Source: Falsiroseomonas bella (GTDB taxonomy: Bacteria; Pseudomonadota; Alphaproteobacteria; Acetobacterales; Acetobacteraceae). From it: a stretch of 64,000 nt of DNA. Below, piece after piece: positions 56,315-64,000 of this stretch (positions are counted from its first letter, which is position 1; the number at the start of each line of letters is the position of its first letter). The position numbers and the translations under genes are program-made. A model generated the notes under the pieces. The model worked only from the letters and a program-made list of their open reading frames with translations, was not told the origin of the DNA and ran no database searches. The stretch spans positions 124,001 to 188,000 of the forward strand of contig NZ_QGNA01000003.1 in assembly GCF_003173615.1 (NCBI RefSeq), given 5' to 3'.

Positions 56315-58024
56315 ATGAACGTCGAGACACCCTCGGGGATCACGGTCGCCCAGTCCTACATGGCGGCGCTCAAGGCCTGCGGCATTCGCCACGTATTCGC
56401 CAACGGCGGCACCGATTTCGCGCCGATCATCGAGGGCATCCTGCGGAACCGGCAGGACGGCGGCGACATGCCCGAATTCGTCACCGTGCCGCACGAGCAC
56501 GTCGCCGTCGCCATGGCGCAGGGCTATTACTTGATGAGCGGCAACATCGCGGGTGCCATGGTGCACGTCAACGTGGGCACCGCGAACACGATCTGCGCGC
56601 TCATGAACGCTGCGCGTAACAATACGCCGATGTTTCTGGCCTCCGGCCGCTCACCGAGCACCGAGACCGGCGACCCAGGGTCCCGCGACTTCTGGATCCA
56701 TTGGGCTCAGGAGAATTACGACCAGGCGGCCATGGTGCGCGAACACGTGAAGTGGGAATACGAGTTGCGCCACGGCCAGCCGATCAACACGGTCGTCGGC
56801 CGCGCCGTCGACATCGCCATGAGCGAGCCCAAAGGCCCGGTCTACCTTCAGCTGCCGCGCGAATTGCTGGGCAGTCCCTCGACCAACCCCGGCCCCCTGC
56901 CGCGTGGGCGCGCCTTCGGCACCGTTCCGGCGGTCGCCGACATCCATGCGATCGAGCGCGCCGCCGACATGATCGCGGCGGCGGAGAACCCGATCATCGT
57001 CATGACCACCCCGGCGAATGCCGCGACGTTCAAGGCGCTCGGGGCTTTCGCGGAGGCCCACGCAATCGCGGTGCACACCGGCCCGCACGCCGCGCTTTCC
57101 TCGTCGAACCCGATGAACCTGGGTCGGGTGAACGGCCCCGCGCTCAAGGCCGCCGACCTCATCCTCGTGCTGAACTCGCCGGTTCCTTGGGTGCCTAAAC
57201 ACATGCAGCCCAACAAGGATGCCCGGCTCATCCACATCGCCCCGGACCCGCATTTCGCCACCTATCCCTTCCGCGGCTTCGAGATGGACCTCGCCATCGC
57301 CGGCGATCCGGCTGCGTCGCTCACGATTCTGGGTGACATGCTCAACATAAAGCTGAAGGACAGGGGGGCGGCCACCGACCGCCGCCGCAAGCTCAACGGC
57401 GAAAAGCGCCAGGCGCTGCTCGATAGCCGCAGGGCCGCCATCGAAGCCGCGTCCACCGAAAGCCCGATCAGCTATGTCTGGGCCGCCCATTGCGTGAACG
57501 AGGTCAAGGGCGCCAACACCACGATCGCCGAGGAGATTGGCGTGCCCTTTGACTTCCTCGACATCGAGGACGATCGCGACTTCATGGCAACGTCCTTGGG
57601 GTCGGGGTCGCTCGGCATGGGGCTCGGCATGGGGCTGGGCGCCAAGTTCGCCGCCCCGGACCGCACGGTGATCACGACCTTGGGCGACGGCGGTTACATG
57701 TTCGGCTGCCCGACGGCGGCCCATTTCGTCAGCCAGGCGGAAAAACTGCCCGTCCTCACCATGATCATGAACAATTCCGAGTGGCACGCCGTGCGCGACG
57801 CTGTCATGTCCATGTACCCGGACGGGCTCGCCGCCAAGGCCAACAGGCTGCCGATCGTCAACCTTTCGCCCTCGCCCGACTACCACAAGATCGCAGAGGC
57901 CTTCGGCGGCTACGGCGAGAAGGTGGACGACCCAGCCAAGCTCAAGGGGGCCATCGGCCGCGCCCTCGAACAGGTCGCGCTGGGACGGCAGGCGACTCTG
58001 AATGTCGTGTGCCAGAGGCGGTAG
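56315..58024 (+). CDS. thiamine-pyrophosphate-dependent enzyme (acetolactate synthase/decarboxylase-like)
   Basis: A 569-residue TPP enzyme of the POX/acetolactate synthase fold. The N-terminal domain has the activating glutamate in TVPHEHVAVAMAQGY, the central domain has VLNSPVPWVPK, and the C-terminal TPP/metal motif runs from GDGGYMFGCP to MNNSEWHA. Similarity is to the broad 'acetolactate synthase large subunit-like' group; no small subunit is nearby, so branched-chain biosynthesis is unlikely. Candidate activities are a decarboxylase or lyase acting on 2-oxo acids. AGGAAGG precedes the ATG. It has an FNR-type box upstream, an IS110 element on one side and IS3/IS5 on the other. Confidence 0.85.
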   Translation: MNVETPSGITVAQSYMAALKACGIRHVFANGGTDFAPIIEGILRNRQDGGDMPEFVTVPHEHVAVAMAQGYYLMSGNIAGAMVHVNVGTANTICALMNAARNNTPMFLASGRSPSTETGDPGSRDFWIHWAQENYDQAAMVREHVKWEYELRHGQPINTVVGRAVDIAMSEPKGPVYLQLPRELLGSPSTNPGPLPRGRAFGTVPAVADIHAIERAADMIAAAENPIIVMTTPANAATFKALGAFAEAHAIAVHTGPHAALSSSNPMNLGRVNGPALKAADLILVLNSPVPWVPKHMQPNKDARLIHIAPDPHFATYPFRGFEMDLAIAGDPAASLTILGDMLNIKLKDRGAATDRRRKLNGEKRQALLDSRRAAIEAASTESPISYVWAAHCVNEVKGANTTIAEEIGVPFDFLDIEDDRDFMATSLGSGSLGMGLGMGLGAKFAAPDRTVITTLGDGGYMFGCPTAAHFVSQAEKLPVLTMIMNNSEWHAVRDAVMSMYPDGLAAKANRLPIVNLSPSPDYHKIAEAFGGYGEKVDDPAKLKGAIGRALEQVALGRQATLNVVCQRR

Positions 58025-58128
58025 GGCTGACTAGCGGGAATGATTCGCTAAATTAACGAGTTGCAACGGACCCCGGCTGGCTTCTTTTCGGCCAGTCGGG
58101 CGCCGTTGCCGGCGCAGTGTGCGAGGCC

Positions 58129-58593
58129 ATGGATCCCTCATACGTCTCAGCTTTAGCGGCCCTTGCTGGCGCCACCATAGGTGGACTTACGTCGTTCATC
58201 ACTTCTTGGCTGACCCAGCGGACACAACTTCGACACGCACTTCGCCAGGCCGAGAGCACCGAACTGAAGGAACTCTATCAGACCTTCATAGCTGCTGCGA
58301 CGCGCTTATTGGTGGAAGCCCACAGGGCTAAGACAGATGACATTGATGACGTGGCAGGTCTGTTGGAGATTCATGGAATGATAGGGCGTATGCGATTGAC
58401 CTCTAGCCAGCCCGTGATTGATGCTGCAATTCAGGTGGAAAAGTCAATTATTGACGTTTACTTGGGTCCCAATCGGACCATTAGGGAAATAATCGAGATC
58501 GCACGAGACTTGGAAAGCAGAGGCAGTCCTGTCTTCACATTTAGTGCGGCGTGCAGAATCGACCTATTCGAACGCGCGACCAAACCGCGCTGA
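58129..58593 (+). CDS. hypothetical protein with N-terminal membrane helix, foreign base composition
   Basis: A 154-residue protein. An N-terminal helix (YVSALAALAGATIGGLTSFI) anchors a cytoplasmic helical domain (QLRHALRQAESTELKELYQT). Codon use is clearly less GC-biased than in the neighbours (many A/T third bases from 58260 to 58560), a sign of recent transfer. I prefer the ATG giving MDPSYVSAL over a GTG 12 bp upstream. No family is recognised. It ends six bases before the IS5 remnant. Confidence 0.7.
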   Translation: MDPSYVSALAALAGATIGGLTSFITSWLTQRTQLRHALRQAESTELKELYQTFIAAATRLLVEAHRAKTDDIDDVAGLLEIHGMIGRMRLTSSQPVIDAAIQVEKSIIDVYLGPNRTIREIIEIARDLESRGSPVFTFSAACRIDLFERATKPR

Positions 58594-58702
58594 CGCTAGG
58601 GTCAGACCTCATTCTCGCAGCCAGAAGGTGAAGATGGCGGCGAGGGTGATGGCGCCGAAGAAGACGGTGGCGCAGCGGTCGTAGCGGGTGGCGATGCGGC
58701 GC

Positions 58703-58706
58703 CAAT
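58703..58706 (+). repeat. left target duplication of the IS3 element (CAAT)
   Basis: CAAT at 58703-58706 is repeated at 59982-59985, directly bordering the two ends of the IS3 element. A 4-bp duplication suits the 3-5 bp range of this family. Confidence 0.85.
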
Positions 58707-59981
58707 TGACGTGCTCCCCGCGGTTCCAGCCAGGGATAAGTTGGATCCGGCGAGGAGCGGAGGACGATGCGACGGAGCCGGTTCACCGAGGGGCAGATCC
58801 TCGGGATCCTGAAAGAGCATGAGGCGGGGCGGTCTGCGGCGGATCTGTGCCGAAAGCACGGGATCAGCGACCAGACGCTCTACAACTGGAAGGCCAAGTA
58901 CGGCGGCCTGAAGCCGTCAGAGGCGTCGCGGTTGAAGGGGCTGGAGGACGAGAACCGTCGCCTGAAGAAGCTGCTGGCCGAGGCGGTGATGGACAACTCG
59001 GTGCTGCGGGACCTGCTGAGAAAAAACTGATCGGGCCTGCAGCGCGGTTCGGAGCGGTGGAGCGCGTGATGCGCGAGCACGGCTACAGCGAACGGGCGGC
59101 TTGCAGGCTGATCGGGGTGGATCGCTCGGCATTTCGGTATGTGCGCGCCGATGGCGGGGACGCAGAGCTTCGGCAGCGGCTGCGCGAGCTTGCCAATCAG
59201 CGCCGCCGGTTCGGCTACCGGCGGCTTGCGATCCTGCTGCGGCGGGAGGGCGCGGCGGTGAACCTGAAGCGCATCTGGCGGCTGTACCGCGAGGAGCGAC
59301 TGTCCGTGCGGCGACGCGGCGGACGCAAGCGCGCGCTCGGCACGCGGGCGCCGATGACGGTGCCGCAGGGTGCCGACCAGCGGTGGAGCCTCGACTTCGT
59401 GGCCGATGCGCTGGCCGATGGTCGGCGGTTCCGGGTGTTGTGCGTGGTGGACGACTTCACGCGCGAGGCGCTGGCGACGGTGGTGGACACCTCGATCAGC
59501 GGGGCGCGCGTTGTGCGCGAACTGGAGCGCCTGGTGGCCGGCCGGCGCCTGCCCGCGATGGTCGTCAGCGACAACGGCACGGAGCTGACCTCGGTGGCAG
59601 TGCTGCGCTGGGCGGAGGAACGCGGGGTGGAATGGCACTACATCGCGCCTGGGAAGCCGCAGCAGAATGCGTTCGTGGAGAGCTTCAACGGCCGCCTGCG
59701 GGACGAATGCCTGAACGAGCACGTGTTCGGCTCGCTGACCCAGGCGCGTGGGCTGATCGAGGCTTGGCGGGAGGACTACAACCGAGCCCGGCCGCACGGC
59801 AGCCTTGGCGGTCGGACGCCGGAGGAGTTTGCGAGATACAGCGCCCGCGCGAAGGATCGGGCCGAGGGCGCTGCGCTACTTGAGGGCTCCGCGCCCTCGG
59901 CCCGATCCACCACGGTCCCAACCAGGGCCAAACGGAGAACGGGTCCAAGTTATCCGCGGTAGGAAAGCGGGGAGCACGTCA
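58707..59981 (+). mobile_element. IS3-family insertion sequence, complete
   Basis: A 1275-bp element beginning TGACGTGCTCCCCGC and ending with the exact complement, followed inward by an imperfect continuation of the terminal repeat to about 40 bp. A CAAT target duplication borders both ends. Two overlapping frames (orfA, orfB) with a slippery AAAAAAC are present. Everything looks intact. It is inserted inside an older IS5 remnant. Confidence 0.93.
58767..59962 (+). CDS. IS3-family transposase OrfAB, joined by -1 frameshift
   Basis: OrfA (87 codons) has a helix-turn-helix ([38 protein letters not shown]) and a leucine-zipper end ([19 protein letters not shown]). OrfB carries the DDE integrase core: D in [13 protein letters not shown] in [11 protein letters not shown] and E in [20 protein letters not shown]. 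The frames meet at A-AAA-AAC (59021-59027), a classic -1 slippery heptamer just before the orfA stop. Coordinates cover the fused product. Confidence 0.93.
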
Positions 59982-60034
59982 CAATGCTTGAGGCGGCCGA
60001 ACATGATCTGGACGCGGTAGCGCTGTCGGTAGAG

Positions 60035-60145
60035 GGCCTTGTACCAGCCGTCGCGGTAGATGCCGCGATGGCCGAGCATCTCGAAATGCTGGATGCGGCG
60101 GGGCGTTCTGTTGATCACCATCAAGGTGCGCGCACCCCGCTCGTC
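60035..60145 (-). pseudogene. arylsulfatase fragment fused to the IS5 remnant
   Basis: About 37 codons read RTPRRIQHFEMLGHRGIYRD and GWYKA, which resembles the FEMxGNRGIYHDGW segment of long AtsA-type arylsulfatases. The frame then passes straight into the IS5 transposase C-terminus. Nothing else of the sulfatase remains. It is a different segment from that seen in the sulfatase gene at the window end, so the two cannot be compared directly. Confidence 0.6.
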
Positions 60146-60220
60146 TTATCTTTTACAGCGACGTAGATTGCGGCATCACACCTGAAACTGCGTGTCTCAC
60201 CCAGGGCAGGAGAGCCTAGT

Positions 60221-61477
60221 ATGGCGAAGGAACAGCCGAGGCGCTTGTCCCGGATATCTCGGCGACTTTTCATTGGCGGCAGCTTGGCGTTGCCGGCTTG
60301 CGCCAATTTGGACCGCGGCAGCGGCGTGCCGCCTGCCCTTCAGTCAGGGGTCACTGTCCTCGGCGTACCGAACGCCCGCTTTTGGGGCGACGAGGACCTC
60401 GACCGGCTACGCGACGAAGCGCTGACAGCCACGGAGCGCGAGATGCGGCATCTCGGGCTTCGCGTCGGCCGTGATCGCCTGCCGCCGGCTCATTTTCTTT
60501 CCATCTCCGGCGGCGGCGACGATGGCGCATTCGGCGCCGGCCTGCTGAACGGCTGGACCGAAAAGGGCGACAGGCCGAGCTTCAAGCTGGTCACCGGCGT
60601 GAGCACCGGCTCGCTCAGTGCGCCGCTCGCCTTCCTCGGATCTGCGTATGACGCGAGCCTGCGAGAGGCCTACACCGGCATCGGCCCGGACGACATTTTC
60701 CGTCAACGGGACTGGGTGGCGATCCCTTTCAGCGATGGCATTGCCGACAGCGCGCCGCTCGCGCGGATGATCGCGCGCTATGTCGACGCGGCGATGCTCG
60801 CGGCGATAGCGGCGGAGTATGCCAAGGGGAGGCTCCTGCTGATCGGCACGACCAATCTCGACGCGCAGCGACCGGTGATCTGGAACATCGGCGCGATCGC
60901 GGCGAGCGGCCACCCTGGCGCGCTCGGTCTCGTGCGCGACGTCCTGCGCGCCTCCGCCTCGGTCCCGGGTGCCGTCTCTCCCGTCATGTTCGATGTAGAG
61001 TCCGGTGGCCGGTCCTGGCAGGAAATGCACGTCGACGGCGGCGTTGTGGCGCAGACGTTCCTCTATCCAACCGGTATGCGGACCGAGGAGGTGAGTCGCA
61101 TCGCGCCGCGCGAGCGCAACGCATATATAATCCGGAACTCCCGGCTGCGCGGTGACGGTACAGATGCCAACCGCAACCTGCTGAGCATCGCAGGTCGGGC
61201 GATTTCCTCGATGATCCAGTACAGCGGCCAGAACGACATCATCCGCTTGCAGAACCTGACGCGACGGGATGGTGTAGGCTTCAACCTTGCCTATATCCGG
61301 GATGATTTCGGCACGCCTTGGAGGTCGGCCTTCGAGCCGGCCTACATGCGTGCGTTGTACGAGTATGGCCGCACGCGCATGCTCGAGGGCCGCGCCTGGG
61401 AGAGCAGCCATCCGTCGCTGCGCCAGGCGGATCCTGGGGCTCCGGCACCGGCCCGATCCTCCGGCGGCGCCCGATAG
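60221..61477 (+). CDS. patatin-like phospholipase, probable lipoprotein
   Basis: A 418-residue lipid acyl hydrolase. Signal region RRLSRISRRLFIGGSLALP followed by AC gives a lipobox-like end and a twin-arginine look. The patatin core has oxyanion loop SGGGDDGAFGAG, nucleophile GVSTGS and catalytic aspartate in HVDGGVVAQTF. All catalytic parts are present, unlike in the decayed paralogue near 52.3 kb. It lies next to the IS5/arylsulfatase junction, so its own upstream region may be foreign. The best guess is an exported phospholipase or esterase. Confidence 0.9.
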   Translation: MAKEQPRRLSRISRRLFIGGSLALPACANLDRGSGVPPALQSGVTVLGVPNARFWGDEDLDRLRDEALTATEREMRHLGLRVGRDRLPPAHFLSISGGGDDGAFGAGLLNGWTEKGDRPSFKLVTGVSTGSLSAPLAFLGSAYDASLREAYTGIGPDDIFRQRDWVAIPFSDGIADSAPLARMIARYVDAAMLAAIAAEYAKGRLLLIGTTNLDAQRPVIWNIGAIAASGHPGALGLVRDVLRASASVPGAVSPVMFDVESGGRSWQEMHVDGGVVAQTFLYPTGMRTEEVSRIAPRERNAYIIRNSRLRGDGTDANRNLLSIAGRAISSMIQYSGQNDIIRLQNLTRRDGVGFNLAYIRDDFGTPWRSAFEPAYMRALYEYGRTRMLEGRAWESSHPSLRQADPGAPAPARSSGGAR

Positions 61478-61516
61478 AGCGGTCTGAGCATCCTCGGGCC
61501 AGAAGTTCCGGGCCAG

Positions 61517-61918
61517 TTGCTCCGGCTGCCCCATGGCGATCCGACGCTGCACTGGCTGCTGGGCGCGCGCGGCCTACTGGTTTTCGTGGGGGAGCCGCTC
61601 CGCAGCATCGGGTTCCTCGGCGGCTGGCCGCAGGCGCTGCTGTTGGCCGCCATCCTGGTGGTCGGCCTGCTGGGGCTGAAGTCGCCGACCCGGCTCACCT
61701 GGCCGATCCTCCTACTCGGGCCGCTGGTCCTTCTGGCGCTGGCCCTGACCGATATCGACTCGCCCCCGTTCTAGCGCATCGCGGGCGGACTCCTCACCGC
61801 GCTCGCCCTCGCGCTACTCGCCGCGGCTTTGCTGCGGCAGGTCCTCGCCGACGGCCGGGTCACGGTCGCTCGCCTCGGCGCCGCTGACGGTGCGGGTGAC
61901 GAAGCGGCAGAAGCATAG
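61517..61918 (+). pseudogene. small membrane protein frame interrupted by an amber codon
   Basis: After the patatin stop the same frame stays open and encodes hydrophobic segments (LHWLLGARGLLVFVGEPL, ALLLAAILVVGLLGLKS, WPILLLGPLVLLALALTD). A TAG follows at 61772, then continues RIAGGLLTALALALLAAALL to a second TAG at 61918. Read through, this would be a four-helix protein of about 133 residues. Only TTG is available as a start and no good ribosome binding site is seen, so I treat it as a broken gene or gene end. Family unknown. Confidence 0.45.
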
Positions 61919-61936
61919 CCTGGGCTGACGCGCGCT

Positions 61937-62938
61937 TCAGTCCCGCTCGAAGATCCGCGTCCAGTCCTCGCGCATCGAAACGACGTGCCACCCGCGCCCT
62001 GCTGCCTCATCAAGCGCGCGAGAGAGCCGTCCGACATGGCTCTCCCGGTCATAGGCATATTCGCGCTCCGCGTCGTCGTGACGGATGATCATGCCAAGCC
62101 GCCGCCCAGGCCCCTCCGTCGCGTAGCGCAGCATGTGCCAGTCACCGTCTGAATTGCCAAAGGCGGCAATCGGTCGCTGGCCGACATGTCGAGCGATGCC
62201 GACCGGCTTGCCTGGCCCGTCATCCACGAAGTCCGCGCGCGGCTCGCGCGTCAGCGTGATGCGGCCGTCCTGCTCGCCGGGTGTCAGGGCGAAGGTCGAC
62301 CCGATGACCTGATGCGGCGGGATGCCGTAGACCTCCTGCGCGAAGGCGCGAACGAATTCGACTCCACCGCCGGAGACGATGAACGTTGTGAAGCCGTTGG
62401 CGCGCAGGAAGGCCAGGACCTCCAGCATCGGCTGGTAGACGAGTTGCGTGTATGGCCGGCGCCATCTCGTGTCGCTCGCGCTGGCGAGCCATTCCGCGGC
62501 CATGCGCTGGAACGCCTCGGGCGAGTTCCCGGCCTGGGCCGCGGCTGCAAGCTTCAGGAGCCCGTCCACGCCGCCCGCCGCGGCGCCACGCAGGTCGCCC
62601 GCGATCGCGGCGCGGAAGAGCGGATCTTGCTGCCACTCCGGATGCTGCGGGGCGAGCGTGCGGATGCGGTCGAGGATGAAAAGGAGCTGCGTGTAGACCG
62701 GCTGCTCCACCCAGAGCGTGCCGTCATTGTCGAACACGGCGATGCGCTGCGCGGGCGCCACGAATTCCGAAGAGCCCTCGCGCGTGACCGCCGCCACGAA
62801 GTCCAGCAGCGCCCTTCTGCGCGGGCCGTCGCGCCAGGACGGCAACGGATCCCGGGCAGGCTGGGCGCGCAGCGAGGGTGCGCCGAGGCCTGCCAGCAGA
62901 AGGCCGAGGACGGCGCGACGTGTCGCGAGCGGTGTCAT
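61937..62938 (-). CDS. exported HAD-type phosphatase
   Basis: A 333-residue haloacid-dehalogenase hydrolase with a signal sequence (MTPLATRRAVLGLLLAGLGA, consecutive arginines). The nucleophile motif is VFDNDGTLWVEQ, motif II FIVSGGGVEFV, and the acidic motif FGNSDGDWHMLRY. The cap-like insert between motifs I and II is long. Family members of this type are secreted acid phosphatases found near sulfatases and phospholipases. Substrate unknown. The start is the ATG before the signal sequence; the longer frame upstream is not conserved. Confidence 0.88.
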   Translation of the reverse strand: MTPLATRRAVLGLLLAGLGAPSLRAQPARDPLPSWRDGPRRRALLDFVAAVTREGSSEFVAPAQRIAVFDNDGTLWVEQPVYTQLLFILDRIRTLAPQHPEWQQDPLFRAAIAGDLRGAAAGGVDGLLKLAAAAQAGNSPEAFQRMAAEWLASASDTRWRRPYTQLVYQPMLEVLAFLRANGFTTFIVSGGGVEFVRAFAQEVYGIPPHQVIGSTFALTPGEQDGRITLTREPRADFVDDGPGKPVGIARHVGQRPIAAFGNSDGDWHMLRYATEGPGRRLGMIIRHDDAEREYAYDRESHVGRLSRALDEAAGRGWHVVSMREDWTRIFERD

Positions 62939-63148
62939 GGGCTTCGTTCTACACGCCGACTGCAATAACGGAATCGTCCTGGCTGCGCCCTGCCGGGCGG
63001 TGGCAGGGCAGGCCTGAGCGACGGAGGGAACCGCGTCGAGGGCGCCGGGCTGCTGCAGCTTCGCCCGGTCCGGAGCGGACGCAGGACGTCCGGGCCTGTT
63101 CGCTCCGACGCCTTCGTCATCTGGGGGCCTCGCGCATCTCACGCGGAT

Positions 63149-63283
63149 TCAGAAGGTGACGCTGACCGCGGGAAATGGCCCGCCGAACGGGAAGTCCGGC
63201 AGGGCATCGCCCGCGGGGAGGCAGGTGAGCGCAACGGCAGCACCAGCCGCGAGCGGCGGAGTTTCCGACCTGGACATCGTCAT
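63149..63283 (-). CDS. small open frame with strong ribosome binding site
   Basis: A 44-codon frame (MTMSRSETPPLAAGAAVALT ... PFPAVSVTF). It is preceded by AAGGAG at a good distance from two closely spaced ATG codons. The N-terminal half is alanine/leucine-rich and could be a short signal or membrane segment. It lies downstream of the sulfatase gene on the same strand. Too short for the usual tests; it may be a small protein or the remains of a larger gene. Confidence 0.4.
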   Translation of the reverse strand: MTMSRSETPPLAAGAAVALTCLPAGDALPDFPFGGPFPAVSVTF

Positions 63284-63401
63284 CGGTCTCCTTGTTGACG
63301 GAGGGGCGGTTGCCGGCAGCGGCGCGGCCCCTCGGTCATGTGTGGATCGCGCAACATCCCATGGCCGCCCCGCCTGGCGATGGGCGGCCATGGTCGGCCC
63401 T

Positions 63402-64000
63402 TCAGCGCCCGGAGGTGCCGTGCCGCAGCCGCGCCATCGCATCGCCCAGGCTGAAGCTGCCCGGTGGTTGCCGCGGCGGGAAGTCGCGGAAGGTGGCCAG
63501 GAAACGCCCGACAATTTGCTGCGCGGGCAAGAAGGCGAAGGCGCGCTCCATCCGCCAGCGGCCGTAGTCGATGCTCTCCTCCGCGCGCTCGTAGGGGTCC
63601 GATCGCAGGTTGAACAGCATCGGCAGGCGCAAGGTCGTGAAGGCGCGTTCCCAGACGCGCAGGCCGGTGTTCTCCTGGATCATGAAGTGGATCTTCCAGT
63701 TGCCGTGGCGCAGCGCGGCCAGGTCGCCGTCGTCGGTGAAGTAGAACATCTCCTGCCGTGCACCGGGTCCGGTGCCGGTGAGCAGCGGCAGCTGGTTGTA
63801 GCCATCGAGATGCACCCTGTAGGTGCGCGCGCCGGCCTGGTGGCCCGCAAGCAGCTTCTGCTTGATCTCCGGCTCGCCGGCGGCGGCCACCAGCGTCGGC
63901 AGCCAGTCCTGCAGGGAGACGATCTCGTTGATCACCTGCCCCGGCTGGATGCGGCCGGGCCAGCGGATCGCGGCCGGTGCACGGAAGCCGCCTTCCCAGG
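63402..64000 (-). CDS. arylsulfatase, C-terminal part, N-terminus beyond the window
   Basis: About 199 codons of a sulfatase whose active-site half lies outside the right edge. Seen are EGGFRAPAAIRWPGRIQPGQ, SLQDWLPTLVAAAGEPEIKQ, the NWKIHFM segment and DPYERAEESIDYGRW, which are typical of the C-terminal half of AtsA/arylsulfatase A-like enzymes. The catalytic CxPxR motif, converted to formylglycine in active enzymes, cannot be checked here. No formylglycine-generating enzyme gene is in the window. Confidence 0.9.
   Translation of the reverse strand, partial: WEGGFRAPAAIRWPGRIQPGQVINEIVSLQDWLPTLVAAAGEPEIKQKLLAGHQAGARTYRVHLDGYNQLPLLTGTGPGARQEMFYFTDDGDLAALRHGNWKIHFMIQENTGLRVWERAFTTLRLPMLFNLRSDPYERAEESIDYGRWRMERAFAFLPAQQIVGRFLATFRDFPPRQPPGSFSLGDAMARLRHGTSGR

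Larger units (their letters stand above)
58599..60034 (-). mobile_element. IS5-family remnant, interrupted by an IS3 element
   Basis: Leftward transposase C-terminus only. Right part (59986-60034): LYRQRYRVQIMFGRLKH. Left part (58609-58702): WRRIATRYDRCATVFFGAIT... ending WLRE and a stop. Removing the IS3 element and one CAAT copy joins them in frame as MFGRLKHWRRIATRYDRC, the usual IS5-type end. A GGGTCAGACC end is seen next to the left part. The 5' bulk of the transposase is missing, replaced at about 60035 by an arylsulfatase fragment. Confidence 0.88.

Noticed and set aside
51615-64000. Second copy of the tRNA-Ser 3' end as island attachment site
   Set aside because: No repeat of GTTCGAATCCCACC was seen to the right within the window, so no attachment pair can be claimed.

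Overview
The window is very GC-rich chromosomal DNA (GC strongly favoured at third codon positions) from an alphaproteobacterium. The gene set fits a Rhodospirillales/Acetobacteraceae bacterium, probably Roseomonas or a close relative. The pointers are the dusB-ntrB-ntrC-ntrY-ntrX-dat-hfq-hflX order, a fused ispDF, a pyruvate dehydrogenase E1 beta with its own lipoyl domain, and a TAXI-type solute-binding protein. The genus is an inference from gene content, not from a marker gene.

Positions 1-51500 are mostly core genome. (i) 1-4300: an ABC importer for a small organic solute, split divergently, with an SDR dehydrogenase and a sugar-phosphate isomerase-like SIS protein. (ii) 4370-13996: central metabolism and lipoate. 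This holds enolase, a STAS protein, FtsB, a terminator, then pdhA-pdhB-pdhC, a long inverted repeat, a GNAT protein, lpdA, lipA and a COQ10/RatA-like protein. It makes a nearly complete pyruvate dehydrogenase module with its cofactor synthase. (iii) 14012-20820: phasin-like protein, a two-gene chromate transporter, pirin, a FecR protein, a CHASE2 adenylate/guanylate cyclase with a Crp-type regulator, and IspDF. (iv) 20952-32914: DusB, two nitrogen-type two-component systems (NtrBC, NtrYX) in translationally coupled order, D-amino-acid transaminase, HAD phosphatase, Hfq, HflX and an inositol-phosphatase family enzyme. (v) 32922-41537: AEC exporter, GreB, secreted and membrane hypotheticals, MgtC-like protein, a second pirin, a TAXI binding protein and MazG. 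(vi) 41640-51495: a leftward run with a PhnP-like hydrolase, TatD, MetG, HolB, Tmk, a D,D-carboxypeptidase, RlpA and MltB, then a rightward porin.

A tRNA-Ser(UGA) at 51555-51644 marks the change to an accessory, decaying region that runs to the window end. It holds a patatin pseudogene whose intact paralogue lies 8 kb away, a DUF2252 fragment, and an intact-looking IS5-type element with perfect 19-bp ends. An IS110/IS1111-type element follows, then a TPP-dependent enzyme with a perfect FNR/FixK-type box. Next come a lower-GC hypothetical gene and an IS3-type element sitting inside an IS5 remnant. That remnant is itself joined to an arylsulfatase fragment. Last are a set of exported hydrolases: patatin, HAD phosphatase and the start of a sulfatase locus.

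I found no CRISPR array, phage module or clearly new multi-gene system. The most informative signals are the nested IS insertion, whose excision in silico restores a reading frame; the FNR-type box in front of the IS-flanked TPP enzyme; the HflX gene that lacks a canonical start codon; and two compact clusters of perfect palindromes in convergent intergenic gaps.
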